NCBI GenBank assembly: GCA_949825045.1
Contig: OX463829.1
Coordinates: 25,948,715-26,012,714 of the forward strand
Source: Argyresthia goedartella
Taxonomy: Eukaryota; Arthropoda; Insecta; Lepidoptera; Argyresthiidae
Direction of reading: 5' to 3'
Length of the DNA: 64,000 nt
Positions 20,415-31,272 of the stretch are shown here, one piece after another. The position numbers and the translations under genes are program-made. The first letter of the stretch is position 1, and each line of letters starts with the position of its first letter. The notes under the pieces were generated by a model. The model was given only the letters and a program-made list of their open reading frames with translations. It was not told the DNA's origin and searched no databases.

Positions 20415-21104
20415 GCTATGCTTAACAAGAGTTGTTTTTTTTTATTGTTTGACTTTACGAAATAAGCATCTATTGAACTGAAATGAAATTAGCATACTTT
20501 GGTTTCGATGCCATTATATACTTTGGCCACTGCTTACATTGCGGCCTTTTCGTAGTCCATTGTTACTTTCAACGGGTTCTAGGCAGGAAAGACTGATTTA
20601 ATGAGACGGAAGAGGATCTCATATATTTCCTGCTTTTTATCAGGTAGTAAACAATAAATTATCGGAGTCACGGATTTACTTTTCTCGTTAAAAGCATGAA
20701 TTGTATATAATTGCCTGTTTTTATTCTTTGTTTTTTTTTTTCAAAATGTGGTATTTCCGCCCTCAAATGCACGCCCTTAGTTTCTGGATTGTATACCATA
20801 TCGTCACATTGTTTTTGAACTGAATCTAAATTGAACCCAGTTCTGTCTTTGAGCTTATCAAGTACTTTATTTTGGGCTTGGTTTGGTATACAATCCGCAT
20901 TATATGTTTTGTTTTTTCATGAATCACTTCGTTCTTCTCGTTTAAATTAATACTCTCTTTGCAGGCATAACTTTATTTGGAACATAGAAAGAATTTATTA
21001 CCTTCTGCGTAGTGCTTTTTGCGATGATATTTGTGCCCTTCAAATAAAAGGGCCAAATACCTCCTCTTCGCGCTGAAATAAATTCAATGTCTCTTAATGA
21101 CATT
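20415..21104 (-). pseudogene. FLYWCH/MULE transposase remnant, N-terminal part
   Basis: Starts MSLRDIEFISARRGG (21104). The next frame gives GHKYHRKKHYAEGNKFFLCS, a stop, YACKES and later VIHEKTKH, which is the Cys/His pattern of a FLYWCH zinc finger. It continues with NPETKGVHLRAEIPHFEKKK, then IQFMLLTRKVNP, IVYYLIKSRK (equivalent to IIYCLLPDKK) and MDYEKAAM (20538-20561), the D-x-E neighbourhood of the MULE catalytic core. It fades near 20440, where LINE C sequence begins. The remainder is at 12776-13215. Several stops and shifts, so certainly dead. Confidence 0.65.
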
Positions 21105-21139
21105 TCATTATTTATAAGCAACAGAAATAGACACTTTTT

Positions 21140-22208
21140 CTAAGAATAAAGTCAAAGTCAAAGTCTATACTTTATTACTGTCAATAATCACATATACTTA
21201 GCAAACGCCATTTTTTGCCTCTTCTCTACATTGGACCACTGTGGGAGAAGAAGGTCGTAGAAACACCCACAGATTGATTTTTATATCTCTTTTAAAAATA
21301 GGTTTTGCTTAACTATTACAAATATGAAAATTTAATTATAATGATTAATAAGCAGGAATAAATAATTACAAAATTATTAACAGCAAGGTCTGTGTTGAGC
21401 TAGATTAAAACTATACAGTCCTGTCATTTATGTAATCTTGAACATTGTATTATCCCTTTTTCGACAAAGTCGCTTTAACATGCTTTTTAAATTGCTCAAA
21501 TGGCAATTTCAAAATCTCCAGAGGTATCTTATTATAGTAGAGAATGCACTGACCCTTGAAAGAATTGCTAACCTTCGCGAGTCTAAATCGGGGCACACAT
21601 AGTCTGTGATTATTTCTTAGGTTAACATTACAGCTATCGCTAAGTTTGGAAAATGTTGTAAGGTTCTTGAGTATATATGTGGCAAGCAAATTGTATGATT
21701 CCGCCGTTTACATACGGCGTCGCCAGTTTTTAAACGCTCGCTGTTATGTAATATGCCGAAGGCAAATTGACAAATTGAAATTAAAATTGCAAATTATCAG
21801 GGCAAAACACTGCGGTAGCTTAGGTGAAGGGTAAAGGGGGTGATCGAAGCGAAGCCCCCTTTATCCTTCGTGTAGGTTGAACATGTAAGAACAACAAAAC
21901 ATACTAAAAACATAAAGGAGTGTCAATTTGCCTTCGGCATATTACATAACAGCGAGCGTTTATAAACTAGCGACGCCGTATGTAAACGGCGGAATCATAC
22001 AAAATGCCTGCGACATATACATTATATTTTCGAAAATAAATGACTAGCTACAGTTAGTATGTCAATTTCTTTAAAAAGCTCTCTTAAGGAGTCTGTTCGT
22101 TTTAAATTATAAATTGCTCGAATAGCTCTTTTCTGTAACATAAAAATAGTTTGAATATCCGCTGCTTTCCCCCACAACAAGATACCACATGACATGACAT
22201 TCAATGAC
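21140..22208 (-). mobile_element. LINE family B, copy 1 (3' end, interrupted)
   Basis: Carries a (CAAAGT)n tail at 21153-21172 and the 3' UTR with CTGTGGGAG hairpin at 21239. The end of the RT frame (LRNNHRLCVPRFRLAKVSNSF, ILYYNKIPLEILKLP) and YGILLWGKAADIQTIF/QKRAIRAIYNLKRTDSL lie on either side of a foldback insertion at 21691-22002. The sequence is collinear with the copy at 32925-34760. Confidence 0.82.
21691..22002. mobile_element. Long-TIR foldback element inserted in LINE B
   Basis: Inverted ends of about 75 bp starting TTGTATGATTCCGCCGTT, containing CATACGGCGTCGC and TATGCCGAAGGCAAATTG, enclose the GC-rich hairpin-core module (21820-21895). No coding. The uninterrupted LINE B at 33370-33400 gives the empty site. 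I could not identify a clean target duplication. Confidence 0.75.
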
Positions 22209-22319
22209 CTATTGCACTTTTATCAATATTATCATTGTCAGAAGATCCTGTTGACGAATCGAATCTAACAGACCAGTTATCATGAGATAATTTTCCTCCA
22301 AGGAGGAAATACAATATCG
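22209..22319. other. Short spacer
   Basis: Follows the LINE B fragment; no signal beyond the adjoining repeat. Confidence 0.4.
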
Positions 22320-22470
22320 GAATATCGGAACCAGTTCCATACAAGTAAAATAAAAGCCTTGTACAGAACCAGCTCCATACAAATAAATTAAAAGCCTCGT
22401 ACAAAACCCGTTCCATACAAGTAAATTAAAAGCCTTGTATGGAACCAGTTTCGAAACTCCGGTTCCAGAG
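22320..22470. repeat. 38-bp tandem repeat
   Basis: CCAGTTCCATACAAGTAAA units start at 22331, 22369, 22407 and 22445, so the period is 38. Each ends AAAGCCTTGTAC or a variant. It is bounded by GAAACTCCGGTTCC on the right. The inverse of this block occurs at 12455-12565. Confidence 0.8.
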
Positions 22471-22708
22471 ACGGCCGAAGCGAGCCTACCCACTCAATTA
22501 AAAGATACCATCACCGGTAATCATTTGAAAACCAAACTAAAACATGTCTTCCTCAGTGCCGGGGCTGAAGCTATGAATGCCTACGCCTATATAGACTAGC
22601 CAGCCGATTAGTTTGCTCGTGTCTGACTGTTCTTCGGCACATTGCGAAATGACTATATACCTACTAATCCTCGAGTACCTACGAGTATACCTTCTACGCA
22701 TGAATTAA

Positions 22709-22790
22709 ATAAGAAAAGCGTGGGGCCAGAAGCAATGTATGTGCCTGTATAAACTGTGTATAGGTATAACTGTTTATGTTTATATATTTT
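22709..22790 (+). repeat. SINE S1, 3' fragment
   Basis: GTGGGGCCAGAAGCAATGTA then TGTGCCTGT and a TTTATGTTTATAT tail. These match the 3' part of the full S1 copy at 47165. The head is missing. Confidence 0.6.
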
Positions 22791-23689
22791 TTTAGGCTGG
22801 CAACCCCAGACCGAATAGATGACGTTGTAAACAGCTCTGTAGTTTTATTACATTGAAACTAGTCAAAATAGCTTTCTGCACGAGTAAACTTAATTTAAGT
22901 AGTACCTAATTAGTGGTTAAATAATGTGTGGATAAGAAACAGCTGTGCAAACATACAAGATTTGGAAACAATAAGACCGATTGTACCGGCCGATTGAACT
23001 GTCAAAATAAGTTCAAATAGCAACGACGAAAACGGGGGGAGTATCCTTTTATTTCTATATTTATATCAATAATCTCGCCTTTCACACCCGTAACTAACTA
23101 TGTTTTTACTTTTGCTGTTTTATTAAAGGTGGGAAATTTCCACGGGTCTCCTTTGTGGTGTCTGGTTTTCCTTTGATTGCATTTCGTTCGAGATTTAGAT
23201 TCGCTGAGTTTCTATGTAACGGGACGGAGTGCCTACCAATAGAATCTTAGCTTTACGTGTGACGTCACGATTGCGAGAAAGGAAGAGCCCTGATGGTTCT
23301 TCCTGGCTCCTCATATGTAAATGCTCATCTCTGTGGCTCAACTGATCCTCTGCCACCCCGTATGGAAAAAGGTGTGACGCTCTGTTTGTTTGTGTCTGTA
23401 ACTCATCTCATTATAATCCTGAAACTCTGGCTACCCCATATTGAAAGTACAACCCATGAATATACATCCTATCTTTGGTGTTTGATCTCGAAGCAAAAAT
23501 GTAAACAAAGTCAAAGTCAAATGTGTTGTATAAACAAAACCTTTGACTTTGAATTTCACACATATTTTTTACGCCAATTTTCTTGGCACCTAAATGCCGC
23601 CTTGAAGGCATGGGAACAAGAGGTTCGCTCAGACACCAAGCAACCTTTCGATATCTGAACGGGAAATATTAAACAATAATACTGATTTG
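22791..23689. other. Non-coding with a SINE S3 tail
   Basis: Bases 23335-23385 (CTCTGCCACCCCGTATGG...GTGTGACGCTCTG) match the 3' end of SINE S3 at 46300. Near 23510-23560, GTCAAAGTCAAA faces TTTGACTTTGAA. No gene recognised. Confidence 0.5.
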
Positions 23690-23815
23690 CATAGCAAATA
23701 TCAGGGCAAAATACTGCGGCAGTTTTGGTGAAGGGAGGGGTAAGCGAAGCGAAGCCCCCTTTATCCTTCGTATTAGGTTGAACATGTAAGAACAACAAAA
23801 ATACTTAAAACATAA
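23690..23815 (+). repeat. GC-rich hairpin-core repeat, copy 3
   Basis: CTGCGGCAGTTTTGGTGAAG, then AAGCCCCCTTTATCCTTCG and TTAGGTTGAACATGTAAGAA. The left flank AAATATTAAACAATAATACTG matches, inverted, the flank of the copy at 24690-24895. Confidence 0.75.
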
Positions 23816-24427
23816 AAAGTTTTTTGTTGATCCATTTTGCTGTGCTATTAAATACTAGCCAATCTGTACAAGACATTGTTTACCTTTTTGATACCAGATT
23901 AGTAATTTGGTTAGAAGCATCGGTCTAAGGGATCAACTACAAGATTAGAACAATACAAAATTTCGCCTACGTTAAACCAGTAATACATTACTCCAAATTA
24001 ACTACTAGAATGTCGAGTTATCCTGATATTCAACTGTAATAGAATATCCGGTTACTCAGTTTGTACTATTAGTTATCCTACAATTCTGTCTCAGTATGTC
24101 GGGAACTGTAGGCAGCCTTTGTGATACGATGTGTGGGTTCACGTAGCAAGGTCCAAACAACGCGGGAACTGCAAACAAGGCCCACTTCCAGAATGTTTGA
24201 TTAGGCATAACCCTGCGATAATGGTTTGTGTGCTCTGTAAAATGTCTTTGTTAGAAGGATACTGAAACATCTGGTGTTGTTCGGTGGCGCGAGTAGGATA
24301 AAAAACTGTTTAACTTATACCATACCTACTTTACAAGATTTGGATACATAACGCAGCCATAAACCATAACAAGAAATCTATTTTTAGAGATAACCTCGCC
24401 TTTGTACATATGTTTTCTGTTAATAGT
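23816..24427. other. Non-coding, no gene seen
   Basis: AT-rich spacer between two hairpin-core repeats and a SINE fragment; no family motif in any frame. Confidence 0.5.
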
Positions 24428-24545
24428 ACGTGCTTATTTATATGTGCACAACAAACAGGCACATACAATTGCTTTTGACCCCACACTAAGATAACCTGTA
24501 TCGTGAGAACCAGAAACAGCAACGTCATAGACATGGAAAGCATCC
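24428..24545 (-). repeat. SINE S1 fragment
   Basis: Inverse of the S1 body: CAATTGCTTTTGACCCCACA then CTAAGATAACCTGTATCGTG and AACCAGAAACAGCAACGTCA. The tRNA-like head is lost, and the fragment ends at a poly-T run at 24553. Confidence 0.65.
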
Positions 24546-24689
24546 AAGATATGTTTTTTTTTTTCTAAAAGCAAAAATATCTTAAAATGTTAAAAATAAC
24601 GTCACAATGTAACATATGATTGCTTATGCTGTCTGTGTTCAGTAGTTTTATAATTATATTGTGTCTTTTTCATTCACAAATACAGAAGT

Positions 24690-24895
24690 TTTAATGTATG
24701 TAAACACTTTTTATGTTTTAGGTATTTTTGTTGTTCTTACATTTTCAACCTAATACGATGGATAAAGGGGGCTTCGCTTTGCTCACCCCCTTTACCTTTC
24801 ACCTAAGCTACCGCAGTGTTTTGCCCTGGTATTTGCTGTGAAAATCAATATATTTGCTGTGCAAATCAGTATTACTGATGTGCAGTTTAATATTT
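24690..24895 (-). repeat. GC-rich hairpin-core repeat, copy 4
   Basis: Inverse orientation to copy 3: GATAAAGGGGGCTTCGCTTT, GCTCACCCCCTTTACC and CTAAGCTACCGCAGTGTTTT. It carries CAGCAAAT-type repeats in its outer arm (TTTGCTGTGAAAATCAATAT, TTTGCTGTGCAAATCAGTAT). Confidence 0.75.
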
Positions 24896-25036
24896 CCCCT
24901 ATATAAGTAGCCTCCTGCACCCACTGTTGAGTAAAGGCCTATATAACGTCGTTGCATGCGATAAAAGAATCAAATGAATACAGAACTTACACTTATGAAG
25001 GCAAGCTTATCCCCAACAAGAGATTTCAAGAGTGAA

Positions 25037-25710
25037 TAAAACCGGTCAAGTGCGAGTAGGACACATGAAGGGTTCCATACCATTGTACACGGAAAAACGT
25101 AAAACGACAGTCTTTTGTATCTGTACATATACCTATTTTTTTTTATAAAATATTAAATACTGGGTAGGATATACTTAAATTCAAGGCCGTACATCGAAAC
25201 ATTGAAAAATAGTTTTGTGTATGTAGTATTTGTTTTAAACTATGTACTCAGGTTAACGAAACTCTTTGCTCATTGAAACCGGAAGTGGATAGAAATTGAG
25301 TAACTTATTTACAGAAATAAAATCAATTATGATAAAAAACTTAATATTGTTATTGATTATTAATCATATCATGACAAAAACCTAAGCACAAAACTCAAAA
25401 CCTGCAATTAAAAATCTTTTCCGATAAGATCGGGAGAGTCCATTTTTTACCGATAAAGAAATAAACCAATAATTTCATCTAGGGGTATGTACTTCTTTTA
25501 ATTCTTGAAAATCGGTATGTTTCATTATTTGTTGGTGTTGCGGCAACAGAAATGCACATTCTGTGAAAATTTCAGGTCTCTACCTATTTCGGTTGATCCG
25601 ATAGAGCCCGGTGACGGACGGACGGACGGACGGACGGAAAGACAGACGGACAGCGAAGGCTTAGTAATAGTGTTGTCCCGTTTGGCACCCTTAGGGTACG
25701 GAATCCTAAA
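25037..25710 (+). repeat. Family T repeat, copy 2
   Basis: ACCGGTCAAGTGCGAGTAGG at the left, AAGGGTTCCATACC, a GACGGACGGACGG tract at 25614-25640, and AGGGTACGGAATCCTAAAAA at the right. The interior (25140-25500) is AT-rich and longer than in copy 1. No coding. Confidence 0.75.
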
Positions 25711-26228
25711 AATTAAGATGCTGAAGATTACATCACGGCTTACGACCTCGATAACTATAACATTTTATAGAAAGCGTAAAGTGTGAACTTTCACTACACA
25801 TATAATATATTATCATTTTACTTTTAGATCACACATTAAACTTGGGTGCAAAGTGCACATGAACATTTTACAGCCCTCCTCCTACAACAAATAGATGCTT
25901 TGCTTTAGATTGTAAGCAGTATAGCCTTCTAAGCATAGTATTTCCGTCATCAAAACTACATAAATGTATGGAACGTAAAAACCATAAACGTGCAATAAAG
26001 CACATTGACCCGCTAAGATAATGTAGGCGATTTGACGTTTGCCGTAGTGACGGCGCGGCAAACGTCAAATTTGATGTTTATCTGGCGGTAGCATTACTCG
26101 CTTTGTATATTTTGGGCCGTACGTGTGCACTATTGGGAGTTGGCATTCAGCTCCTAATAATAAAATTAACGTTTCAAAGTAGGTACGTATGTACATGCCT
26201 AAAATATGGAGACAGAACTGCTGGAAAT
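25711..26228. other. Non-coding with one strong hairpin
   Basis: TTTGACGTTTGCC (26031-26043) and GGCAAACGTCAAA (26057-26069) form a perfect 13-bp stem around a 13-base loop. Otherwise no gene or repeat recognised. Confidence 0.6.
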
Positions 26229-26949
26229 CAAAAATCAAATCAAAATCAAAAATCATTTATTTCCATAGGATGTTGTTACATCACTTAGATCCGTCATTAC
26301 ATATTTTTGGGTGAGTTCACTAACCCAATGGCGGAATCTGTGGAGAAGAGCTCACCGAAGAAACTCCACAGTCGTCGCATCTTTTGCGTTTCCTTTTTTA
26401 AATAAAATATTGTCAAATTACAAAATGAATGCTAATTATATATCGAAACAGCCTGTTACTCAAACAATCTATTCCCATGGACATCTGTCCTCTAAGTAAT
26501 CAGATATCCTGTAGTAACCTTTTTTATACAATTTCTGTTTTATTATTATTTTAAACTTGTCTAAAGGTAAGTTTTTAATATCAGTAGGGACCTTATTGTA
26601 ATAGCGTATACAATTGCCTTTAAAAGAATTACTAATTTTATGTAGTCGGCTTACATAAGCAACCAACTTGTCTTTATTTCTAGTATTAAAATTGTGTATA
26701 TCACTGTACTTCTGAAAATTAGTTATATTTCTTTTTACATACACAAGATTGTCATAGATATATTGAGACACAAATGTCAGAATATTGATTTCTTTAAACT
26801 TTTCCCTCAGTGACACTCTAGGCCCTAATCTATAAATTGCACGAACAGCCCGTTTCTGCAGAATAAATATACTATTAGCATTCGCAGCGTGACCCCACAA
26901 TAAAATACCATAGGTCATTAGACTATGAAAGTAACTAAAGTAGACTAAA
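26229..26949 (-). mobile_element. LINE family A, copy 3 (5'-truncated)
   Basis: Begins at the AAATCAAAATCAAAAATC tail, then the 3' UTR with hairpin (about 26337-26370), then the RT C-terminal frame (26949 down to 26502). That frame is uninterrupted and contains KLVAYVSRLHKISNSFKGN, which copy 1 has lost by its 2-base insertion. The 5' truncation point runs into a palindrome. Confidence 0.88.
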
Positions 26950-26992
26950 TGGATCACAAAGATCCATTTAGTCTACTGGATCACAAAGATCC
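26939..26992. repeat. Palindrome at the 5' junction of LINE A copy 3
   Basis: AGTAGACTAAATGGATC (26939-26955) and its perfect complement (26961-26977) flank ACAAA. GGATCACAAAGATCC occurs at 26951 and again at 26978. The first ~11 bases belong to the LINE, the rest does not. Confidence 0.85.
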
Positions 26993-27736
26993 CATTAATA
27001 AGACACACGGATCCAGAAACAAAAAATATGAATTCGTATATTTACACAAGTTCCTATTTATTTAAACCCCCACTCAATACCATCAGGGGCTGTCAACTCT
27101 TCAGTATAAACAGAGGGGCTCTCGAGTCAACGACGGTCATCCTCAGGGGGGCACTTGCGACCCCGGCACCCAATTCTGTCGGAGGCGTGAAAATGCAATC
27201 TCGTGCCGTTTTGTGATGTCTGAGAAATGGTTACTTCTGACGTGGCTATTGATTCGGTGGAGAGATAAACATGACGAAAGTTTGAAATTTATAACTAGCT
27301 TTTTGAGGCGCTCTTTTAGGTATAACGTCTGTAATTTATCTTGCTGCACGTCCTTGGTGATGAGGAAACCATACGTAAGGATAAAAACTTCAATTGAGGC
27401 GACGAGCTTGATACCTTTCTGTAAAGGAAAATTGTTTGTGTGAGTGTTAAGTTGTTGTTTATGATTTTTCTAAGTGGTATTTCTGATAATGAGAAAACAG
27501 ATTTGTTTTTGTAATTCGATATGTCACGACCACGAGTATTAATTTACTTCTAATTTGTTGCCTTACTAACCTCATAGCTACAATAAATAGTTAAGTAAAT
27601 ACGCCACCGAACAAATTGTTCTGGAATCATTTGTTTGCTCAGAGCAATCATTGCCTCTAATTGGCCGAAATCAAAGCAATATTGCTCGTAATTTCTTACC
27701 GAATTTCCAACTCATAAACGGATGAATATATAATTA
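26993..27736. other. Non-coding, no gene seen
   Basis: No transposon motif. Short frames on both strands lack recognisable domains. Slightly GC-richer around 27070-27200. Confidence 0.5.
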
Positions 27737-27990
27737 AATCAAAGCAAAATGTATTTATTACTGTATATATTTACATATACTTACTTAGTTAGCTAATGTT
27801 ATATTACCTCTTCTCTACATTGGACCACTATGGGTGAAGAAGGGCGAAAAAACTCCCACAGATTGTGATCTAGATCTAGATTTAGATCTCTTTTACAAAT
27901 TGGCTGTTTTTAACCAGTACAACAAATATAACTTGTAATTGTTATAAATAATTTAATAATTACAAAACAATTAAGAGCGAGTTTGAGTCA
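27737..27990 (-). mobile_element. LINE family B, copy 2 (3' UTR only)
   Basis: TTTATTACTGTATATATTTA through CTCTTCTCTACATTGGACCA and a mutated CTATGGGTG/ACTCCCACAG hairpin. It matches the 3' UTR of the copy at 32925. Truncated before the coding frame. Confidence 0.7.
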
Positions 27991-28079
27991 AGTCAATTTT
28001 ATCGGGCATATTGTTTAGCCGTTAAATAAAAGTTGGTCCCCGTACAAGAGCACTGCTTTTTTGGCATCGCAAACAAAAA

Positions 28080-28310
28080 AATAATAACTCTTAAAACTCC
28101 TAGAGGATCACTTTGTTATCCATGTGTTTGTCTGTCCGTTCGTTTATATTTTTTCTCTCGTGGACCCTTTTCTCAGGAACACGTGAAGGTATCAACGTGA
28201 AATTTATATCAATTACCCATGAATGTAGTACCATAGAACTGTGAAAAAATTAAACTCCTAAATCAGCGCAATCAAAAGATGTGCTGCCAAATTACAAACG
28301 TGAAGAGACC
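28080..28310 (-). repeat. Family T repeat fragment
   Basis: AGGATCACTTTGTTATCC with TGTTTGTCTGTCCGTTCG and GTGAAATTTATATCAATTAC resembles the inner part of family T copies at 30036. Both ends are missing. Confidence 0.4.
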
Positions 28311-28914
28311 GTTAACGCTGACTCATTTTACGCTTTGGGGGGGAGTTATGAGTTTTAAACCACATACCATGTTTGTCACTCCCATACACTGATTACACAA
28401 AATTACAGCGGTATTGTCGATGTCATTTTGGCATAGATATGAGATGTCAAAACGAAACGTCTTTAATAAAACCCTAACAACATTCGTGCTAGCCGACTCA
28501 ACATTGCTCAATGTCGTTGTCACAGAGCACCGACGGTATTACAGATGTGACAACTACATGCGGTGACACTTCCGTCCTACATCTCTACATGCCCCGACGA
28601 AACAGCTCTACGTATGTCAAGCTGTCTCTGTCCAGCTTGCATTTGTGTAACGCTTCAGTGGATCACACAGCACACATAGGCTTTCATTCATAACTTCATC
28701 ATGCCAGTCGTATACGGATGCCCGCATTTTGCTCAGAACATTCTCACAGACGTCAGATGCAAATTCTGTTTCAGTTGCGTGCTCTCTGTTGTAAATATTT
28801 GACGATATGTATGTGCTCACACAGATACTTTAATATTATAGTAAGTACTACATATTGAGTTTGTGATTTTACCATCCCACTCACATCCCACCACATCACT
28901 GAATTATAGAGAAA
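28311..28914. other. Non-coding, no gene seen
   Basis: Contains a run of seven Gs near 28338. No domain or repeat relation detected. Confidence 0.5.
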
Positions 28915-29447
28915 TAAAAACCGGCTAAGGCGAGTTGGACGTGCGCACTGAGCGTTCCGTATAAATCTCTTTTTTTTTTGTGAAGGAACTACAAATTTAC
29001 GGTTTTCAGATTGTTTCCTTTAATTGTGCTATAATACCTTGTTTCCTGCCAAATTTCATGATTCTAGATCAACGGGAAGTTCTCAAGGTTTTGATTTCCT
29101 TGCGAATGTCAAGCAATTTCATCCTTATTATGACATATATTTTGATATCTTTAACATAATATAACACAATATTTTCATATAGGCAAAGACATTGCTTCTG
29201 GCCCCACACTAGGATACCCTGTGTCTTGAAAACCAGAAACAGCCACGTCACAAACATGGAAACATCCAAGAACTGGGGTTGTTGTTTCTTCGTCTCCAGC
29301 CGGAATTCGCACCCGGGACCTCTCACTTGGGATGCACAGCTTCGGCCGAAATACCACAGAGGTCCCTAAAAATATATCTTGACAGCCGGACAGACAGACA
29401 GAGGGACAACGAAATGATCCTATCTAGGTACGCGCAACCCTAAAAAG
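28915..29447 (+). repeat. Family T repeat, copy 3, with nested SINE
   Basis: AACCGGCTAAGGCGAGTTGG at the left and GACAGCCGGACAGACAGACA...CGCGCAACCCTAAAAA at the right are diverged family T ends. A SINE S1 in reverse orientation separates them at about 29165-29366. Confidence 0.65.
29165..29366 (-). repeat. SINE S1, near full length, nested in family T
   Basis: On the minus strand: GACCTCTGTGGTATTTCGG, GTCCCGGGTGCGAATTCCGG (decayed B box), then the body TGGCTGTTTCTGGTTTTC, and GGTATCCTAGTGTGGGGCCA at the 3' part. tRNA-derived by the head, as in the copy at 47165. Confidence 0.7.
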
Positions 29448-30035
29448 TGAAACAACATGGCATTGTTCAATTGATATTGAAACAGTAGCTCGATATACTC
29501 TCTGCCATCAATCCGGATCGCAATCAAACTGTCTTTTTGAAGGATGGTAGTCGCCTTCAGAGCATACTTTGATTGCGATTGCATTTAAAAATTGCAATGA
29601 AACTGCCGAGTCGCTATACCTGTCAGAGGGAATCAACCGTTGGATATATTTAACAGACAACAAACCCGCGAATTCATCTTGTCAGCCAACCACCGCCGAC
29701 ATTAAATGTGACCTTCTCGTAAGGAATTTACATGTAAAGTGTCTATTAGAGATCTGCAACTAAGCCAAATGACGTCGCAGAATTTCGTCCAAAAACAAAT
29801 AGAGTCGGGGAATAACCCAAAACAAATAGGGTGCCGGAGGGCAACGTTTCGAGATCCGTCGCGTCGTCTGAAAGGGGCTTAAGCCGGAGTGGTTTATAAC
29901 CGGCCATTAGACCCTTGTCTTTGCGGTCCGATAATTTGATAAGATTAGCTTCTGATACGATTTTCCAAGGTAAGTTTGTAAGACTTCTTTTATTTAAATT
30001 GGTAGGAGTGGGAATCCCCGGAGATTGCTTATCCG
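29448..30035. other. Non-coding, no gene seen
   Basis: Unique-looking sequence; AAACAAATAG occurs twice near 29800-29830. No family motif. Confidence 0.45.
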
Positions 30036-30430
30036 TTTTTAAGGTTCCGTACATTAAAAGGAAAAAGAGGAGGAGGAGCAGGATTATAGGATCACTTCAT
30101 TGTCATTCTGTCCGACGAACAGTCTGTCCGTTTGTCCGTCTGTCCGTCCGTCCGTTGGTCCGTCTGTGGGTCTGTCCGTCTGTCCTTGGTGGTATCAAAT
30201 TAAAATTATTATCAATTACGCAGTATGTGGTCCATTGGAGTCTTCGAGCAATATAAATTAAACTTCTAGGTCTGCTCAACTAAATACAACAAAGCTGAAT
30301 TTGATTGATTCTCGCAAGGGAATCAAAACTTATATTCGGCACAAGCAAGGTATTTAGGAAAATATCTAAACATCGTAAAGTTGTGTGGAACCCTCGGCGC
30401 GAGAGTCCGACTCGCACCTGGCCGTTTCTT
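30036..30430 (-). repeat. Family T repeat, copy 4
   Basis: Inverse orientation: TAAGGTTCCGTACATTAAAA at the left, a CTGTCCGTCCGTCCG tract at 30140-30185, and GTGTGGAACCCTCGGCGCG plus GAGTCCGACTCGCACCTGG at the right. Confidence 0.75.
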
Positions 30431-31054
30431 TTAATTACTTGTTTTGTTTGTCACCTGCTCACCTTACAGTGCCTCTTTCATAATTTCAATATATAGTAAG
30501 ATGAGGCTGTAGTAATCAAACATCTTATAACTTTTATAATATGTCTTATTTAATATTGATACACCCAATGCACTCGCCATATTCTCATAAGAAGCGGTAC
30601 AGAAGCAACATCATCAAATTGACGAGCGAACAAAACCAAACTAACACATTACACACTCATCGCTGTAACAAAAACTCATCACACGGCTTCAAACCTATTC
30701 ACCTTAACATTAAGGTGGATTTCATTGCCACGTCATAGGGCGTGGCCAATCCATTTGAAGTAAATGAGCCTACTCGATGGGCTTGTGTTTGGTAAAGCGA
30801 TTTCGTTTTAGCTAATGCTCTCTGGACACGTTACTGGCCGGTTTTTGCTGACACAACCTCCTTTTTTGAATGCGAAACAAAAGAAGAAATAGTGGTGTTG
30901 TTTGCAACGTTGCGTGAAAAAAGTATCGTGTTGTAACGGCCTCCTTGCACTGTCAGAGATTATTGTTTTATCTATTTTTAACAGAACCCGAATGCAAAAA
31001 CTTGTGATCAAAATCTAGCAAACTTTTTGCGTTCTACAAACACGAAACTCCATC
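30431..31054. other. Non-coding, no gene seen
   Basis: AT-rich, ending in an ATCAATCAATC run that is the tail of the next LINE B fragment. Confidence 0.5.
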
Positions 31055-31190
31055 AATCAATCAATCCATCAAATGCCTTTATTACTGTAGAATTTCACAT
31101 ATAGTTAGCAATCGTCATTTTTGCCTCTTCTCTACATTGGACCACTGTGGGATTGTTGATTTTTAGATCTCTTTTAAAAATTAATATCCC
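31055..31190 (-). mobile_element. LINE family B, copy 3 (3' end only)
   Basis: (CAAT)n-type tail, TTTATTACTGTAGAATTTCAC, CTCTTCTCTACATTGGACCA and CTGTGGGA. The second half of the hairpin is deleted (GGGATTGTTGATTTTTAGAT). Confidence 0.7.
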
Positions 31191-31272
31191 TATTATATAA
31201 TACGTCTGTTGAAAGACAAAAAAAATTGGGATTTGACCTTTTTTTTAAGTTAAACTTTGTTTAATATGTTTA

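Noticed and set aside
23293..23658. 121-codon frame
   Set aside because: Crosses a SINE S3 3' end and an unrelated CAAAGT repeat; no family motif.
25614..25660. GGACGGACGGAC runs as a CRISPR-like or regulatory array
   Set aside because: They are the simple-repeat tract inside family T copies, without spacers, and CRISPR arrays are not expected in an insect genome.
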